Shown piece by piece: positions 16,731-25,373 of a stretch of DNA of 64,000 bases. The DNA comes from CBDCYN01 sp965224205 (GTDB lineage: Bacteria > Planctomycetota > Phycisphaerae > Phycisphaerales > Phycisphaeraceae): NCBI GenBank assembly GCA_965224205.1, contig CBDCYN010000023.1, forward strand, positions 186,001 to 250,000, given 5' to 3'. The number at the start of each line of letters is the position of its first letter. Position 1 is the stretch's first letter. The translations under genes were made by a program, and so were the position numbers. Below the pieces are notes generated by a model. That model had not been told where the DNA came from. It searched no databases and saw only the letters and a list, made by a program, of their open reading frames with translations.

Positions 16731-17997
16731 TGTATTAGTTAAGACTTCATCTGACGCTTCCGTTAATCTTTGTTTCTCACAGAAGGAGACCGTCAGATGA
16801 CCACCGACCAGAAGATCATTGCCAACAAAGTGGGGTTGCTCAAGCTGGCCCAGGCGCTGGGCAGCGTGTCGCAGGCGTGCAAGGTGATGGGGTATTCTCG
16901 AGACAGTTTCTACCGGTTCAAGCAGCTCTACGACCAGGGCGGGGAGTTGGCCCTTCAAGAGATCAGCCGCAAGAAGCCGATCCTGGCCAACCGCGTCGAC
17001 CCCGAGATCGAGCAAGCCGTGGTCGCGTTCGCGATCGAGCAGCCCGCTTACGGGCAGGTGCGGGTGTCGAACGAACTCAAGAAGCAAGGCAAGCTCATCT
17101 CACCGGGCGGGGTGCGAAGCGTGTGGCTGCGGCATGATCTTGAGACGTTCAAGAAGCGACTCAAGGCACTCGAAGCCAAGATGGCTCAGGACCCCGACCA
17201 CACCGTGCTGACCGAAGCCCAGGTCGTGGCGTTGGAAAAAGCCAAGCAAGACAAGCAGGCCCACGGTGAAATTGAAACCGAACACCCCGGCTACCTCGGG
17301 GCTCAAGACACGTATTACGTGGGCACGATCAAGGGCGTGGGCCGGATCTATCAGCAGACGTTTATCGATACGTATACGCGGGTGGCGCACGCAAAGCTCT
17401 ATGATCGCAAGAACGCCCTCGTGGCCGCGGATCTGCTCAACGACCGGGTGATCCCGTGGTACGAACAGCACGACGTGGACCTGCTACGCATCCTCACCGA
17501 CCGCGGCACGGAGTACTGCGGGAATCGTGAGCACCACGAATATCAGCTGTACCTGGCGATCGAGGACATCGATCACACCAAGACCAAAGCCCGAAGCCCG
17601 CAGACCAACGGGATCTGCGAACGGCTGCACAAGACGATGCAGGACGAGTTTTATAGCATCGCGTTCCGCAAGAAGATCTACACGAGCCTCGAAGAACTCC
17701 AAGCCGACTTGGATGCGTGGCTGGTGACGTACAATGAACAGCGACCCCACAGCGGCCGCTACTGTTACGGCAAGACCCCGATGGCGACGTTCAAGGATTC
17801 GATCCCGTTAGCCCACGCCAAGCGGCTCGATGGCTCTTCTCTAGAAGGGGTTCGGGTGAGCGAAGCGAACGAGAGCCGAGCCGAGGATCTGGGCGTCACC
17901 CAAGGCGCGATCGAGGCGCGGACGAAAGACACTCGAAGCGGCAGTCTTGCTGTTGCCAGATAACTCTCGCGTGTCAGATGAAGTGGTGGCTAGTACA
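16731..17997 (+). mobile_element. IS481-family insertion sequence, copy A
   Basis: 1267 bp with ends TGTATTAG... and ...CTAGTACA. The inverted repeats share ACTTCATCTGAC. A second copy of the same length and opposite orientation is at 20591-21857. Flanks TATAGG and TATAAG look like a 6-bp target duplication with one change. Removing the IS and one duplicate rejoins the STAND gene in frame. Confidence 0.85.
16797..17963 (+). CDS. IS481-type transposase (copy A)
   Basis: 388 aa from the ATG at 16797, which has AAGGAG eight bases upstream; an earlier in-frame TTG has no such site. N-terminal helix-turn-helix (LGSVSQACKVMGYSRDSFYR), a second HTH region and an rve-type integrase core. Acidic triad: Asp in AQDTYYVGT, Asp in LTDRGTEYC, Glu in TNGICERLHKT. 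C-terminal YNEQRPHSGRYCYGKTP is usual in this family. The protein equals copy B exactly, so at least one copy could still be active. Confidence 0.92.
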   Translation: MTTDQKIIANKVGLLKLAQALGSVSQACKVMGYSRDSFYRFKQLYDQGGELALQEISRKKPILANRVDPEIEQAVVAFAIEQPAYGQVRVSNELKKQGKLISPGGVRSVWLRHDLETFKKRLKALEAKMAQDPDHTVLTEAQVVALEKAKQDKQAHGEIETEHPGYLGAQDTYYVGTIKGVGRIYQQTFIDTYTRVAHAKLYDRKNALVAADLLNDRVIPWYEQHDVDLLRILTDRGTEYCGNREHHEYQLYLAIEDIDHTKTKARSPQTNGICERLHKTMQDEFYSIAFRKKIYTSLEELQADLDAWLVTYNEQRPHSGRYCYGKTPMATFKDSIPLAHAKRLDGSSLEGVRVSEANESRAEDLGVTQGAIEARTKDTRSGSLAVAR

Positions 17998-19065
17998 TAT
18001 AAGGACCGATTGGTGGTCATACATCTAGATAAGCTGAAGGAAGAGGATGTGGATGAGCTGCTGCATCTACACGCGAAGGCCCTTCCCGTGACAGTGTTGA
18101 GTAGCGGATACAAGGAGTTACGTCGGGCGATAGAGAGGTATGACGGACATCCCTATGCAGTGAAAGCTGCGATAGATCTGGTCGCCGACGGGTGGCCGGT
18201 GGATAAGTTGCCCGCCGACCCGACCTGGGAAAAGATTGCAAACGCGCAGTGGAAGAAAGTGTGCCGTGATCACGGCCCCATGGCGATTAAGTTATTCCAG
18301 GCGTGGGCGATCTTAGAGGTGGCAGTTCCGCTTGAAGTGGTTCAGGCGGTTAGTCAGTGCGAACCCGAGGATCAGATGGCGCTGATGGCCCACCCATACA
18401 TAGATGGGTTAGTCCGTGAAGAGGCTGACGGTTATCGGATTTACCATGCATTGCTGGCAGACTATATCCGGGGCCATTGGGGGCGCATGGGTGAAAAGGA
18501 GCGACGGGCCTACCACAAACGAGCGATGGCTGTGTACCGGGATCGCCTGAATGCAAAGAATGTTCCAGACAAGTTGGCGGCACAGCGGCTGCCGCTTCAC
18601 GTGCTCGCGGCTACAGGTGACACAGAGGCGTTTGTCGATTGCTTACTAGGTGAATGTGCTCGATCAATGATGATGCTTGGATTGCTCGATAGCCTTATCG
18701 TATTGTGTCAAACTGCACTTGAGCGGGTGGATCAGAATTCTTCTATGTGGGCGGGAATCATAAGCTGTCTAGGCGAGACCTATCGACGACGCGGAGATTT
18801 GGACAATGCCGAAGAGATGATTCACAAAGCGGTTGAGTTCTATGAGAAGCTGCCTGGCGGTCGTGAAGCGTTGTCAGCGCAATACGGGAACCTAGGCTTG
18901 ATCTACGCGACCCGTGGCGACTTGGGGCGTGCTGAAGCGTTCCACCAAAAGGCGGCTGAGATACATGAACATTTGAGGAGTCCCGAAAGGGACGCCGACC
19001 TCATCAATCTGGGGCGAACCTATGAGGTTCGCGGTGAGCTTACAATTGCCGCGTCAATGTACTTA
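17998..19065 (+). pseudogene. STAND ATPase-TPR gene, fragment 2 (ATPase C-terminus and TPRs)
   Basis: Continues fragment 1 in frame. It contains the rest of the STAND ATPase (LSSGYKELRRAIERYDGHPY, a lid-like region), a winged-helix-like part (FQAWAILEVAVPLEVVQAV, HALLADYIRGHW) and the first TPRs (ISCLGETYRRRGDLDNAEEM, YGNLGLIYATRGDLGRAE). It stops where IS630 inserted at a TA after ...SMYL. The first 51 bases of the visible frame belong to IS481. Confidence 0.8.
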
Positions 19066-20170
19066 TTGATCTTTGAATAATTCACTTAATGGTTCGCAAG
19101 GTTAGCGTGGCGTGTTTGAAGAACGAACGGAGCAGGGTTTGCTGGCTGCGGGTCTGACGCAGCGAGTCGGCCAGGGCGTGGCCCAGGTGGTCGACGTCGT
19201 CGGGGATGAAGTTGGCCAGGTCGGTGTACTTGGTGCGGTTCCAGACCTGTTCGGCGGGGTTGAGTTCGGGGGCGTAAGCCGGCAGCCATTCGACCCGCAC
19301 CCGCTTGCGGTAGCGGGCCAGCAGCCGTCGCGCGGCGCTGCGGTGCACCGAGTAACGGTCCAGGACCAGGGTGATCCCACCCCTCGATGCCCGCAGGCGA
19401 CGCAGCAGCCTCTCAACGAACACCTCGAAGTCATCGGTCTTGACGTTGTGGTCGAGGATATCGAAGTAGAGCCCCAACCGGCGACGCTTCGGCGAGACGG
19501 TCAGGGCCGAGATCGCCGACAGGCGGTCGCGTCGATCGTAGCTCTTGAGGATCGGGGTCTGGCCTTGGGGCGCCCAGGTGCGTCGGACGGTGGGCTGGAG
19601 CATGAACCCGGATTCATCGGCGAAAACTATACTCCGCCCGCCGCGTCTAGCGTTTTTTTATCCGCGGCCAGTCTTTCTTTCGCCACGCCGCGATCGCTTG
19701 CTCGTCGCGTTCGCGGGCACGGCGTTCGGGCTTCTGGGCCGACCAGCCCATGCGACGCAGCACGTGCCAGACGCCCGATGGGTCGTAGGTCACGCCGAAG
19801 TGTTTCTCGATCACCTCGGCCACGCGTGAGAGGGTCCACAACTCGGTGGCGTAACCATGCTTGGTGGGGCCCCGCCGCAAGTACTTTTCGAGTCGGGCGA
19901 GCTGTCGGGCCGTCAGCTTGGGCGGTCGGCCGTTGTGTGGCTTGGATTCCAAGGCCGGGTCGCCCCGCTGGCGCCGCGTCTTGGCCCACTGACACACCGC
20001 CGAGGGCGTCACGCCCAGTTCGCGTGCCACTTGGGCCTGGGATCGTCCCTGATCCAACATCGCCATCGCTCGTATCCGGCGACTTTGAGCATCCTTGCGG
20101 CAACCGGTGTAAGGCATACCCCATAGGATCGGCCAACCCGTCGGGGTTAAGTGAATTATTCAAAGATCAA
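19066..20170 (-). mobile_element. IS630-family insertion sequence
   Basis: 1105 bp with a perfect 24-bp terminal inverted repeat beginning TTGATCTTTGAATAATTCAC, flanked by TA at 19064-19065 and 20171-20172. Exact removal with one TA restores the TPR reading frame (SMYL-RALKVAEQLG). The ends match the MITE at 11887-11988. Confidence 0.92.
19082..20117 (-). CDS. IS630 transposase, two frames joined by -1 frameshift
   Basis: Frame 1 (20117 to 19647, 156 aa) holds the HTH part (QAQVARELGVTPSAVCQWAK) and ends KKDWPRIKKR. Frame 2 (to 19082) holds the DDE part: FADESGFMLQPTV, LVLDRYSVHRS, APELNPAEQVWN. A -1 slip on the A7 run (ATAAAAAAACGC, near 19655) joins them as WPRIKKNARRGGRS then IVFADES. Programmed frameshifting is known for several IS families and is likely here; a sequencing error or decay is the alternative. 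Confidence 0.85.
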
Positions 20171-20590
20171 TAAGAGCACTGAAGGTTGCTGAGCAGTTGG
20201 GCCACCGTGAGCGAATGGCCATGTGCTATGGGAATCTCGCGAACGTCTACTATAATCTTAGGGATGTCGATAGTGCTGAGGAAATGTATCGAAAGGCTCT
20301 TCAGATTGATGAAGAGCTCGGTAATGTCGAGGGCATGGCTATCGATTACAATGGCTTGGGCATTATGAGTCGGATTCGCGGAGACCTAGATCGCGCTGAA
20401 GAGTTTCTCCGAAAAGCGTTAATGCTCGATGAAGAAATGGGTAGTATCGAGGGTAAAGCGTTTCGGTGTTGCCACCTAGCTGGGATCTACATGGACCGTA
20501 AGGAGCTAGATCGTGCCGAAGAGATGTGTCACGAGGGTTTGAAGCTTGGTGAAGAAATGAAAAGTGTTGAAGTCAGAGCCACTGCTTACT
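20171..20590 (+). pseudogene. STAND ATPase-TPR gene, fragment 3 (C-terminal TPRs, truncated)
   Basis: Continues fragment 2 in frame: RALKVAEQLGHRERMAMCYG, then NLANVYYNLRDVDSAEEMYR, IMSRIRGDLDRAEEFLRKAL and a third repeat DRAEEMCHEGLKLGEEM. The frame ends in IS481 copy B at 20591, within a TPR, so the natural C-terminus is lost. Codon use is less GC-rich than neighbouring housekeeping genes, in line with acquired DNA. Confidence 0.75.
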
Positions 20591-21857
20591 TGTACTAGCC
20601 ACCACTTCATCTGACACGCGAGAGTTATCTGGCAACAGCAAGACTGCCGCTTCGAGTGTCTTTCGTCCGCGCCTCGATCGCGCCTTGGGTGACGCCCAGA
20701 TCCTCGGCTCGGCTCTCGTTCGCTTCGCTCACCCGAACCCCTTCTAGAGAAGAGCCATCGAGCCGCTTGGCGTGGGCTAACGGGATCGAATCCTTGAACG
20801 TCGCCATCGGGGTCTTGCCGTAACAGTAGCGGCCGCTGTGGGGTCGCTGTTCATTGTACGTCACCAGCCACGCATCCAAGTCGGCTTGGAGTTCTTCGAG
20901 GCTCGTGTAGATCTTCTTGCGGAACGCGATGCTATAAAACTCGTCCTGCATCGTCTTGTGCAGCCGTTCGCAGATCCCGTTGGTCTGCGGGCTTCGGGCT
21001 TTGGTCTTGGTGTGATCGATGTCCTCGATCGCCAGGTACAGCTGATATTCGTGGTGCTCACGATTCCCGCAGTACTCCGTGCCGCGGTCGGTGAGGATGC
21101 GTAGCAGGTCCACGTCGTGCTGTTCGTACCACGGGATCACCCGGTCGTTGAGCAGATCCGCGGCCACGAGGGCGTTCTTGCGATCATAGAGCTTTGCGTG
21201 CGCCACCCGCGTATACGTATCGATAAACGTCTGCTGATAGATCCGGCCCACGCCCTTGATCGTGCCCACGTAATACGTGTCTTGAGCCCCGAGGTAGCCG
21301 GGGTGTTCGGTTTCAATTTCACCGTGGGCCTGCTTGTCTTGCTTGGCTTTTTCCAACGCCACGACCTGGGCTTCGGTCAGCACGGTGTGGTCGGGGTCCT
21401 GAGCCATCTTGGCTTCGAGTGCCTTGAGTCGCTTCTTGAACGTCTCAAGATCATGCCGCAGCCACACGCTTCGCACCCCGCCCGGTGAGATGAGCTTGCC
21501 TTGCTTCTTGAGTTCGTTCGACACCCGCACCTGCCCGTAAGCGGGCTGCTCGATCGCGAACGCGACCACGGCTTGCTCGATCTCGGGGTCGACGCGGTTG
21601 GCCAGGATCGGCTTCTTGCGGCTGATCTCTTGAAGGGCCAACTCCCCGCCCTGGTCGTAGAGCTGCTTGAACCGGTAGAAGCTATCCCGGGAATACCCCA
21701 TCACCTTGCACGCCTGCGACACGCTGCCCAGCGCCTGGGCCAGCTTGAGCAACCCCACTTTGTTGGCAATGATCTTCTGGTCGGTGGTCATCTGACGGTC
21801 TCCTTCTGTGAGAAACAAAGATTAACGGAAGCGTCAGATGAAGTCTTAACTAATACA
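20591..21857 (-). mobile_element. IS481-family insertion sequence, copy B (inverted)
   Basis: 1267 bp, opposite to copy A and with an identical product. Its two flanks (read in IS orientation, left TTTAGA, right AGTAAG) show no target duplication. It joins the truncated STAND gene to the truncated primase. This suggests that the copy took part in a deletion or inversion. Confidence 0.85.
20625..21791 (-). CDS. IS481-type transposase (copy B)
   Basis: 388 aa, identical to copy A at protein level, with the same AAGGAG before the ATG at 21791. HTH plus rve core with Asp, Asp, Glu (AQDTYYVGT, LTDRGTEYC, TNGICERLHKT). Identity of the copies implies a recent transposition or gene conversion. Confidence 0.92.
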   Translation of the reverse strand: MTTDQKIIANKVGLLKLAQALGSVSQACKVMGYSRDSFYRFKQLYDQGGELALQEISRKKPILANRVDPEIEQAVVAFAIEQPAYGQVRVSNELKKQGKLISPGGVRSVWLRHDLETFKKRLKALEAKMAQDPDHTVLTEAQVVALEKAKQDKQAHGEIETEHPGYLGAQDTYYVGTIKGVGRIYQQTFIDTYTRVAHAKLYDRKNALVAADLLNDRVIPWYEQHDVDLLRILTDRGTEYCGNREHHEYQLYLAIEDIDHTKTKARSPQTNGICERLHKTMQDEFYSIAFRKKIYTSLEELQADLDAWLVTYNEQRPHSGRYCYGKTPMATFKDSIPLAHAKRLDGSSLEGVRVSEANESRAEDLGVTQGAIEARTKDTRSGSLAVAR

Positions 21858-23132
21858 TCTAAAACTACTGTTGCCACTAGGGATCATTTTTCGCAGGTGA
21901 CCCAACTCGAACAGAAAAGCTTCTTTGTTCATGGGCGTAACTGTGCCGTTATCTTCTTCGCGATAAAATGTAAGTTTTGATCCCTCGAGCACTGCGCAGT
22001 AGTTGCGGTTGATCTGGACGACTGGATCATCGCTGATCGCGTCATGCGCCTGTTTAATCTGCCTTCTGGCGTATCGCTCGGCGTTCTGGTTCTTGTCCAG
22101 AATACTGGCGCTGATTCCAAAGTCTTGATCGGTGATAATTCCAAGAATAATGTCGTCGCTGACGCCAGCCTTGGCCAACGCACAGCACACTGCGAACAAT
22201 GCTTCAGACCGGCTCGGATACTTGTCGGGATCTTCCGAGTCGTGCCCTCGCACGATTAGTCCCCTTATTCGATCGGACACTGCATCGGGAAGTTGGTCAA
22301 TGGATTCAAGACGGGGTAGGCCCTCTAGACCAACTGCTTCCCTGGTCACCGATGCGACAGTCGTTTTTGGCGGAGCCTTGGGGAATTCATCGGGAACGTA
22401 TACATGATCCGGCTCGTGCAGCACCAGCTTCGCAAGTGCTGGCTCGCGCCCGACCTCAGCCTTCTTCTTATTCGGGTGGTTTACACTCCCCACGAGGCGA
22501 AGTACGCGGTCCACGTTGTGGCACGAATCAGCACCAAAGGCTAATTCAAGCCCACGAGTCAGTCGCTCCACCTCTTCTGCAGCGGCGATTTTCTCGGCAT
22601 CAGTCGCTTCATCGGGGGCCAGCGAGATCGGTTCACGTAGTCGCCAGATTGCCTGGTACCCGCCGCCGCTGTCAATGATGAAGGTCGGCTTCGGTATACC
22701 GTCGGGTAGATTGGTAGTCAGCAAGCATAAAATGCGGTCACGTTCCTGATCCAGTGGTTCACCGGTGCGTGGATCGATATCAATATGAAGAGAATCAACG
22801 AAGGCGACATCAATCTTCTTGGCCTTGCTTCCCACAATGCCTCTTAGCGTGTTCAGGTGGTAGTACACACCCTGCGCCGCTTCGTGAGCAGCATTCAGAA
22901 GGGAACCGAGCGCAGTGGAATTGTCAGGATCTAAACGTTCGGACTGTGCCGACGGAAACCGGATCAGGTCCCAGGGACCATGAGGTTTGATAGCGTGAAG
23001 GAACATTTCAGCCTCGTGTGGGTCAGGAGCTAGACTTGTCGCAGAATGATTGCTTGGCAATGATTCTTTAGCACTCGAATCCTGCCCTGGAACGCTCCCC
23101 GGCGCCAGGGCTTTTTTGTTGGTGTCGCCCAT
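21858..23132 (-). pseudogene. AEP-type DNA primase, C-terminus lost to IS481
   Basis: About 425 residues remain from the ATG at 23132 (overlapping the stop of the excisionase-like gene); the frame then runs into the IS (GNSSFRCIS). Primase features: DSLHIDIDPRTGEPL with the D-x-D metal site, FIIDSGGGYQAIWRL, and NVDRVLRLVGSVNHPNKK, as in RepB-like/D5-type archaeo-eukaryotic primases. The rest includes YPSRSEALFAVCCALAKAG, typical of primase-linked segments. A helicase part may have been lost. In small integrative elements such primases drive self-replication. Truncation probably disables it. Confidence 0.8.
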
Positions 23133-23365
23133 CACTCACCCCCCGCTTCGATGACCAGTGACTCAAGCCAAGCGTCAAGATCCTTTTTGTTGTATCTGAC
23201 AGTTTTGTAAGACGGTTTGCTGAAGCGAGGAGGTTCCTTGGAGCGGCGGCGTCTCTCAAGGTAGTCAACACTAACGCCTACGTACTCGGCGGCCTGCTGT
23301 GGCGTCAGCCAGACATCGAAATCGGGGTGGGTTGTCTTGTGGGAATCGTTGATTCGATTTGCCAT
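23132..23365 (-). CDS. excisionase/AlpA-like HTH protein
   Basis: 77 aa, winged helix-turn-helix of the HTH_17/excisionase type: WLTPQQAAEYVGVSVDYLER, then RRRSKEPPRF and the wing YKTVRYNKKDLDAWLES. Such proteins direct excision or activate element genes. The stop overlaps the primase start, so both are in one operon. It lies just inside the right attachment repeat, opposite to the integrase. Confidence 0.88.
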   Translation of the reverse strand: MANRINDSHKTTHPDFDVWLTPQQAAEYVGVSVDYLERRRRSKEPPRFSKPSYKTVRYNKKDLDAWLESLVIEAGGE

Positions 23366-23414
23366 CTGCGGGGTCCTCTGTGGGGGACGCCGCGAGGCGA
23401 GCTAAATGCAAAAA

Positions 23415-23460
23415 GCGAACCTCGCGACATCCCCAATAATGGGGTTGTCACTAGGTTCGC
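23415..23460 (-). promoter_or_regulatory. nested hairpin upstream of the excisionase-primase operon
   Basis: GCGAACCT (23415) pairs with AGGTTCGC (ending 23460). Inside, GACA pairs with TGTC and CCCC with GGGG around AATAAT. It lies 50 bases upstream of the excisionase-like ATG. It could be a leader RNA structure or a replication stem-loop used by the primase. Confidence 0.55.
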
Positions 23461-23755
23461 TCCTACTTTACCTGCCGTGGGGGTTCTATGTTTCAGAACG
23501 AACGATCTAAATTTTTACACCCTACGGCACGGCACCGCGTAGGGCTTGTTACCTCTGGCAACATTTCAACAATAGTCCACGCCATGACGAAAAACAAGCG
23601 CGAACGGCTGCGAATTGCCGCTATTCCCTATTTTTCCAAGAGAGCGCCAAATTCGCACCTTGCTATCGCCTTGCTCGACACGGCGGCCGCTAGAGCTAGA
23701 TCGGTAAGCGTTTCAAATAGAAGTGCTTGCCGCGTACCCACGCGGCCCTACCCAC
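23461..23755. other. intergenic region near the right end of the element
   Basis: No gene supported. There is a hairpin CCCTACG...CGTAGGG at about 23520-23546, and another, CCGCGT-ACGCGG, at about 23730-23745 beside the attachment repeat. The rest shows no recognisable feature. Confidence 0.45.
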
Positions 23756-23798
23756 GGTTTACAAAACCAGTGCTCTGCCAATTGAGCTACGGTGGCAG
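23756..23798. repeat. attachment-site repeat, right copy (attR-like, tRNA-Thr 5' half)
   Basis: Exact direct copy of 13688-13730. It is the displaced 5' half of the original tRNA-Thr, ending at the anticodon loop. What follows on the tRNA strand (CGTGGGTAGGG) is not a tRNA 3' half, so this copy is not functional. Confidence 0.8.
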
Positions 23799-23880
23799 CC
23801 AAGCCATACTTTACGCCCCCCGGCCCACACCGGCCAACGGGCCATGCCCACGCCGCCGCCGCCGCGACCCGCGCCCCAGC

Positions 23881-24090
23881 CTACGGCGCCACCGAGCACA
23901 ACGCGCACATCAAGCAGCAATTCCAGTCGCCCTGATATTCGCAGCAATCGCACAGCAGGTCGCAGAGGTTGATGTCCGCCAGCTGATCGTCGCTATGCTT
24001 CGACGTCAACCGGCTGCCCGCCACCCGCCGGCGGCAAGCACCGCCCCAGCCCACGCGGCGGGTCCCCTTTGATAGATTCGGTAGATTCAT
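23881..24090 (-). CDS. Cys-rich small peptide
   Basis: 69 aa from the ATG at 24090; GAGGA lies seven bases upstream. The N-terminal half is basic (SKGTRRVGWGGACRRRVAGS). The second half is SDDQLADINLCDLLCDCC then EYQGDWNCCLMCALC, with eight Cys in 24 residues. The leader-like front and Cys-dense tail resemble a ribosomally made peptide precursor or a small metal-binding protein. No modifying enzyme or transporter is adjacent. It lies just outside the attachment repeat. Confidence 0.55.
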   Translation of the reverse strand: MNLPNLSKGTRRVGWGGACRRRVAGSRLTSKHSDDQLADINLCDLLCDCCEYQGDWNCCLMCALCSVAP

Positions 24091-24332
24091 AATAGATCCT
24101 CGTGATGGATACGCATCGCGTATAAACCCGATATCGGGCACAACGTCTCACACACGGTCTCACTTTTCACAGCCCAGCCATGACCGACGCGGCATGGGGA
24201 TACGCGATGCGTACGCGATGCATATAGGTTCATCGGCCGTTTCTTACCCCCTTCATCACACGATGCATAATCGCCCCCCCACCCCCTGTCAACCCCGCCG
24301 ACCGACCGGGCCACAGCTAGGCTCCCCAGGAT
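24091..24332. repeat. intergenic region with ATACGCG inverted repeats
   Basis: GATACGCATCGCGTATA (24107-24124) is answered by GATACGCGATGCGTACGCGA at about 24199. The sequence resembles the tips of the 108-bp elements at 41056 and 46780. It lies between the Cys-rich peptide start and the end of the pentapeptide-TIR gene. Confidence 0.4.
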
Positions 24333-25373
24333 TCACCCCCGCGCCTCCGCGTCGCGCCGCTCCTGGGCGCGCAGGGCCGCCAGCAGCTTCGCGAAAGCGC
24401 TCTCGAAATTGTCGTGATCTTTCCAGTTCGAAAAATCGGGCACGAAGTATTCACGCACCTCACCGCCCAGGTCCTGACCCGACCGCGGGTCGAGGCACCG
24501 CCAGGTCTCGATCGCCTCGAAACCGCAAAGCCGGATCGGGAACAGGATCTGCCGGCCCTCGCGTCGCTCCCGGTCCCGAGCTGCGGAGATCTCCTGTCGC
24601 ACCCAGTCGCTATCCATCGAGTTCGGGGATAGCACCACCAGCAGCCGGTCGTGGACCTGGATCGCGTCCATGATCTGCGGGTGCAGCTTCTTGCCGCCCT
24701 CAAGGTCCTCGGGCGCAAACCACACCCGCAGCTTCTCGTCCCGCAGCCGCGAGTGCAGCCGCTTGCAGAACGCTTCGTCCGCCGTCGCGTAGCTGATGAA
24801 CACCGAGTAGTACTGGATCGCGTCTTGAGCCCCGATCAGGCTCGGCAGGTAATCAATCAGATCCGCAGGCACCCCGCAGCCTTCGAGGAACACCCGCGGG
24901 ATCTTCCCCCCTGACTTGTAGAGGGTGTCGACGTCGACGGAGCTGGGGCCGAAATGTGTGATTTTGGCAAGCCCTTCAACATCGGACAGATCCACATTCA
25001 CGAAGATGGTCGACCAGCACGTAGCGCTTGTGACATTCGCTTGACTTAGAGACGTGCGGACGAAGTTCGTAAAGCTTAGATTTGCACCAGTGAGACTTGC
25101 AAACCTGAGATCAGTCAACCTCAGCCGTGCATTGCTGAGACCGGCACCACCGAGGTCGGCGTTGACAAAGCTTGCACCATTAAGATTTGTAGAATTGAGT
25201 TGTGCATAGCTGAGCTTCGCGTGTTGGACCTGTGCATTTCCGAGATTTGCTCGGTCAAAGCTCGTACCGACGAGATCCATCCCCGTAAGAACTGCCTCCC
25301 GTAGCTTCGTGCCACTGAGATCTGCATCGGCGAGGCTATAGCCATTGGCGTAAATAATCTTCTTTGACCGATA
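24333..25373 (-). pseudogene. pentapeptide-repeat TIR protein, C-terminal part
   Basis: About 345 residues after the IS. Pentapeptide repeats run first (ADLSGTKLREAVLTGMDLVG ... FTNFVRTSLSQANV). A TIR domain of about 150 residues ends the protein: YYSVFISYATADEAFCKRL, VWFAPEDLEGGKKLHP, LLVVLSPNSMDSDWVRQEIS. Bacterial TIR domains often cleave NAD+; the Glu in DWVRQEIS is where the catalytic Glu of several such enzymes falls. The apparent N-terminus in the open frame (MSTQPVAHRRPRHGKPLC...) is IS630 sequence. The true N-terminus is at 26355-26471. Confidence 0.85.

Noticed and set aside
20591..21857. Composite transposon formed by the two IS481 copies
   Set aside because: Copy B lacks a target duplication and the outer flanks do not match, so joint movement is not supported.
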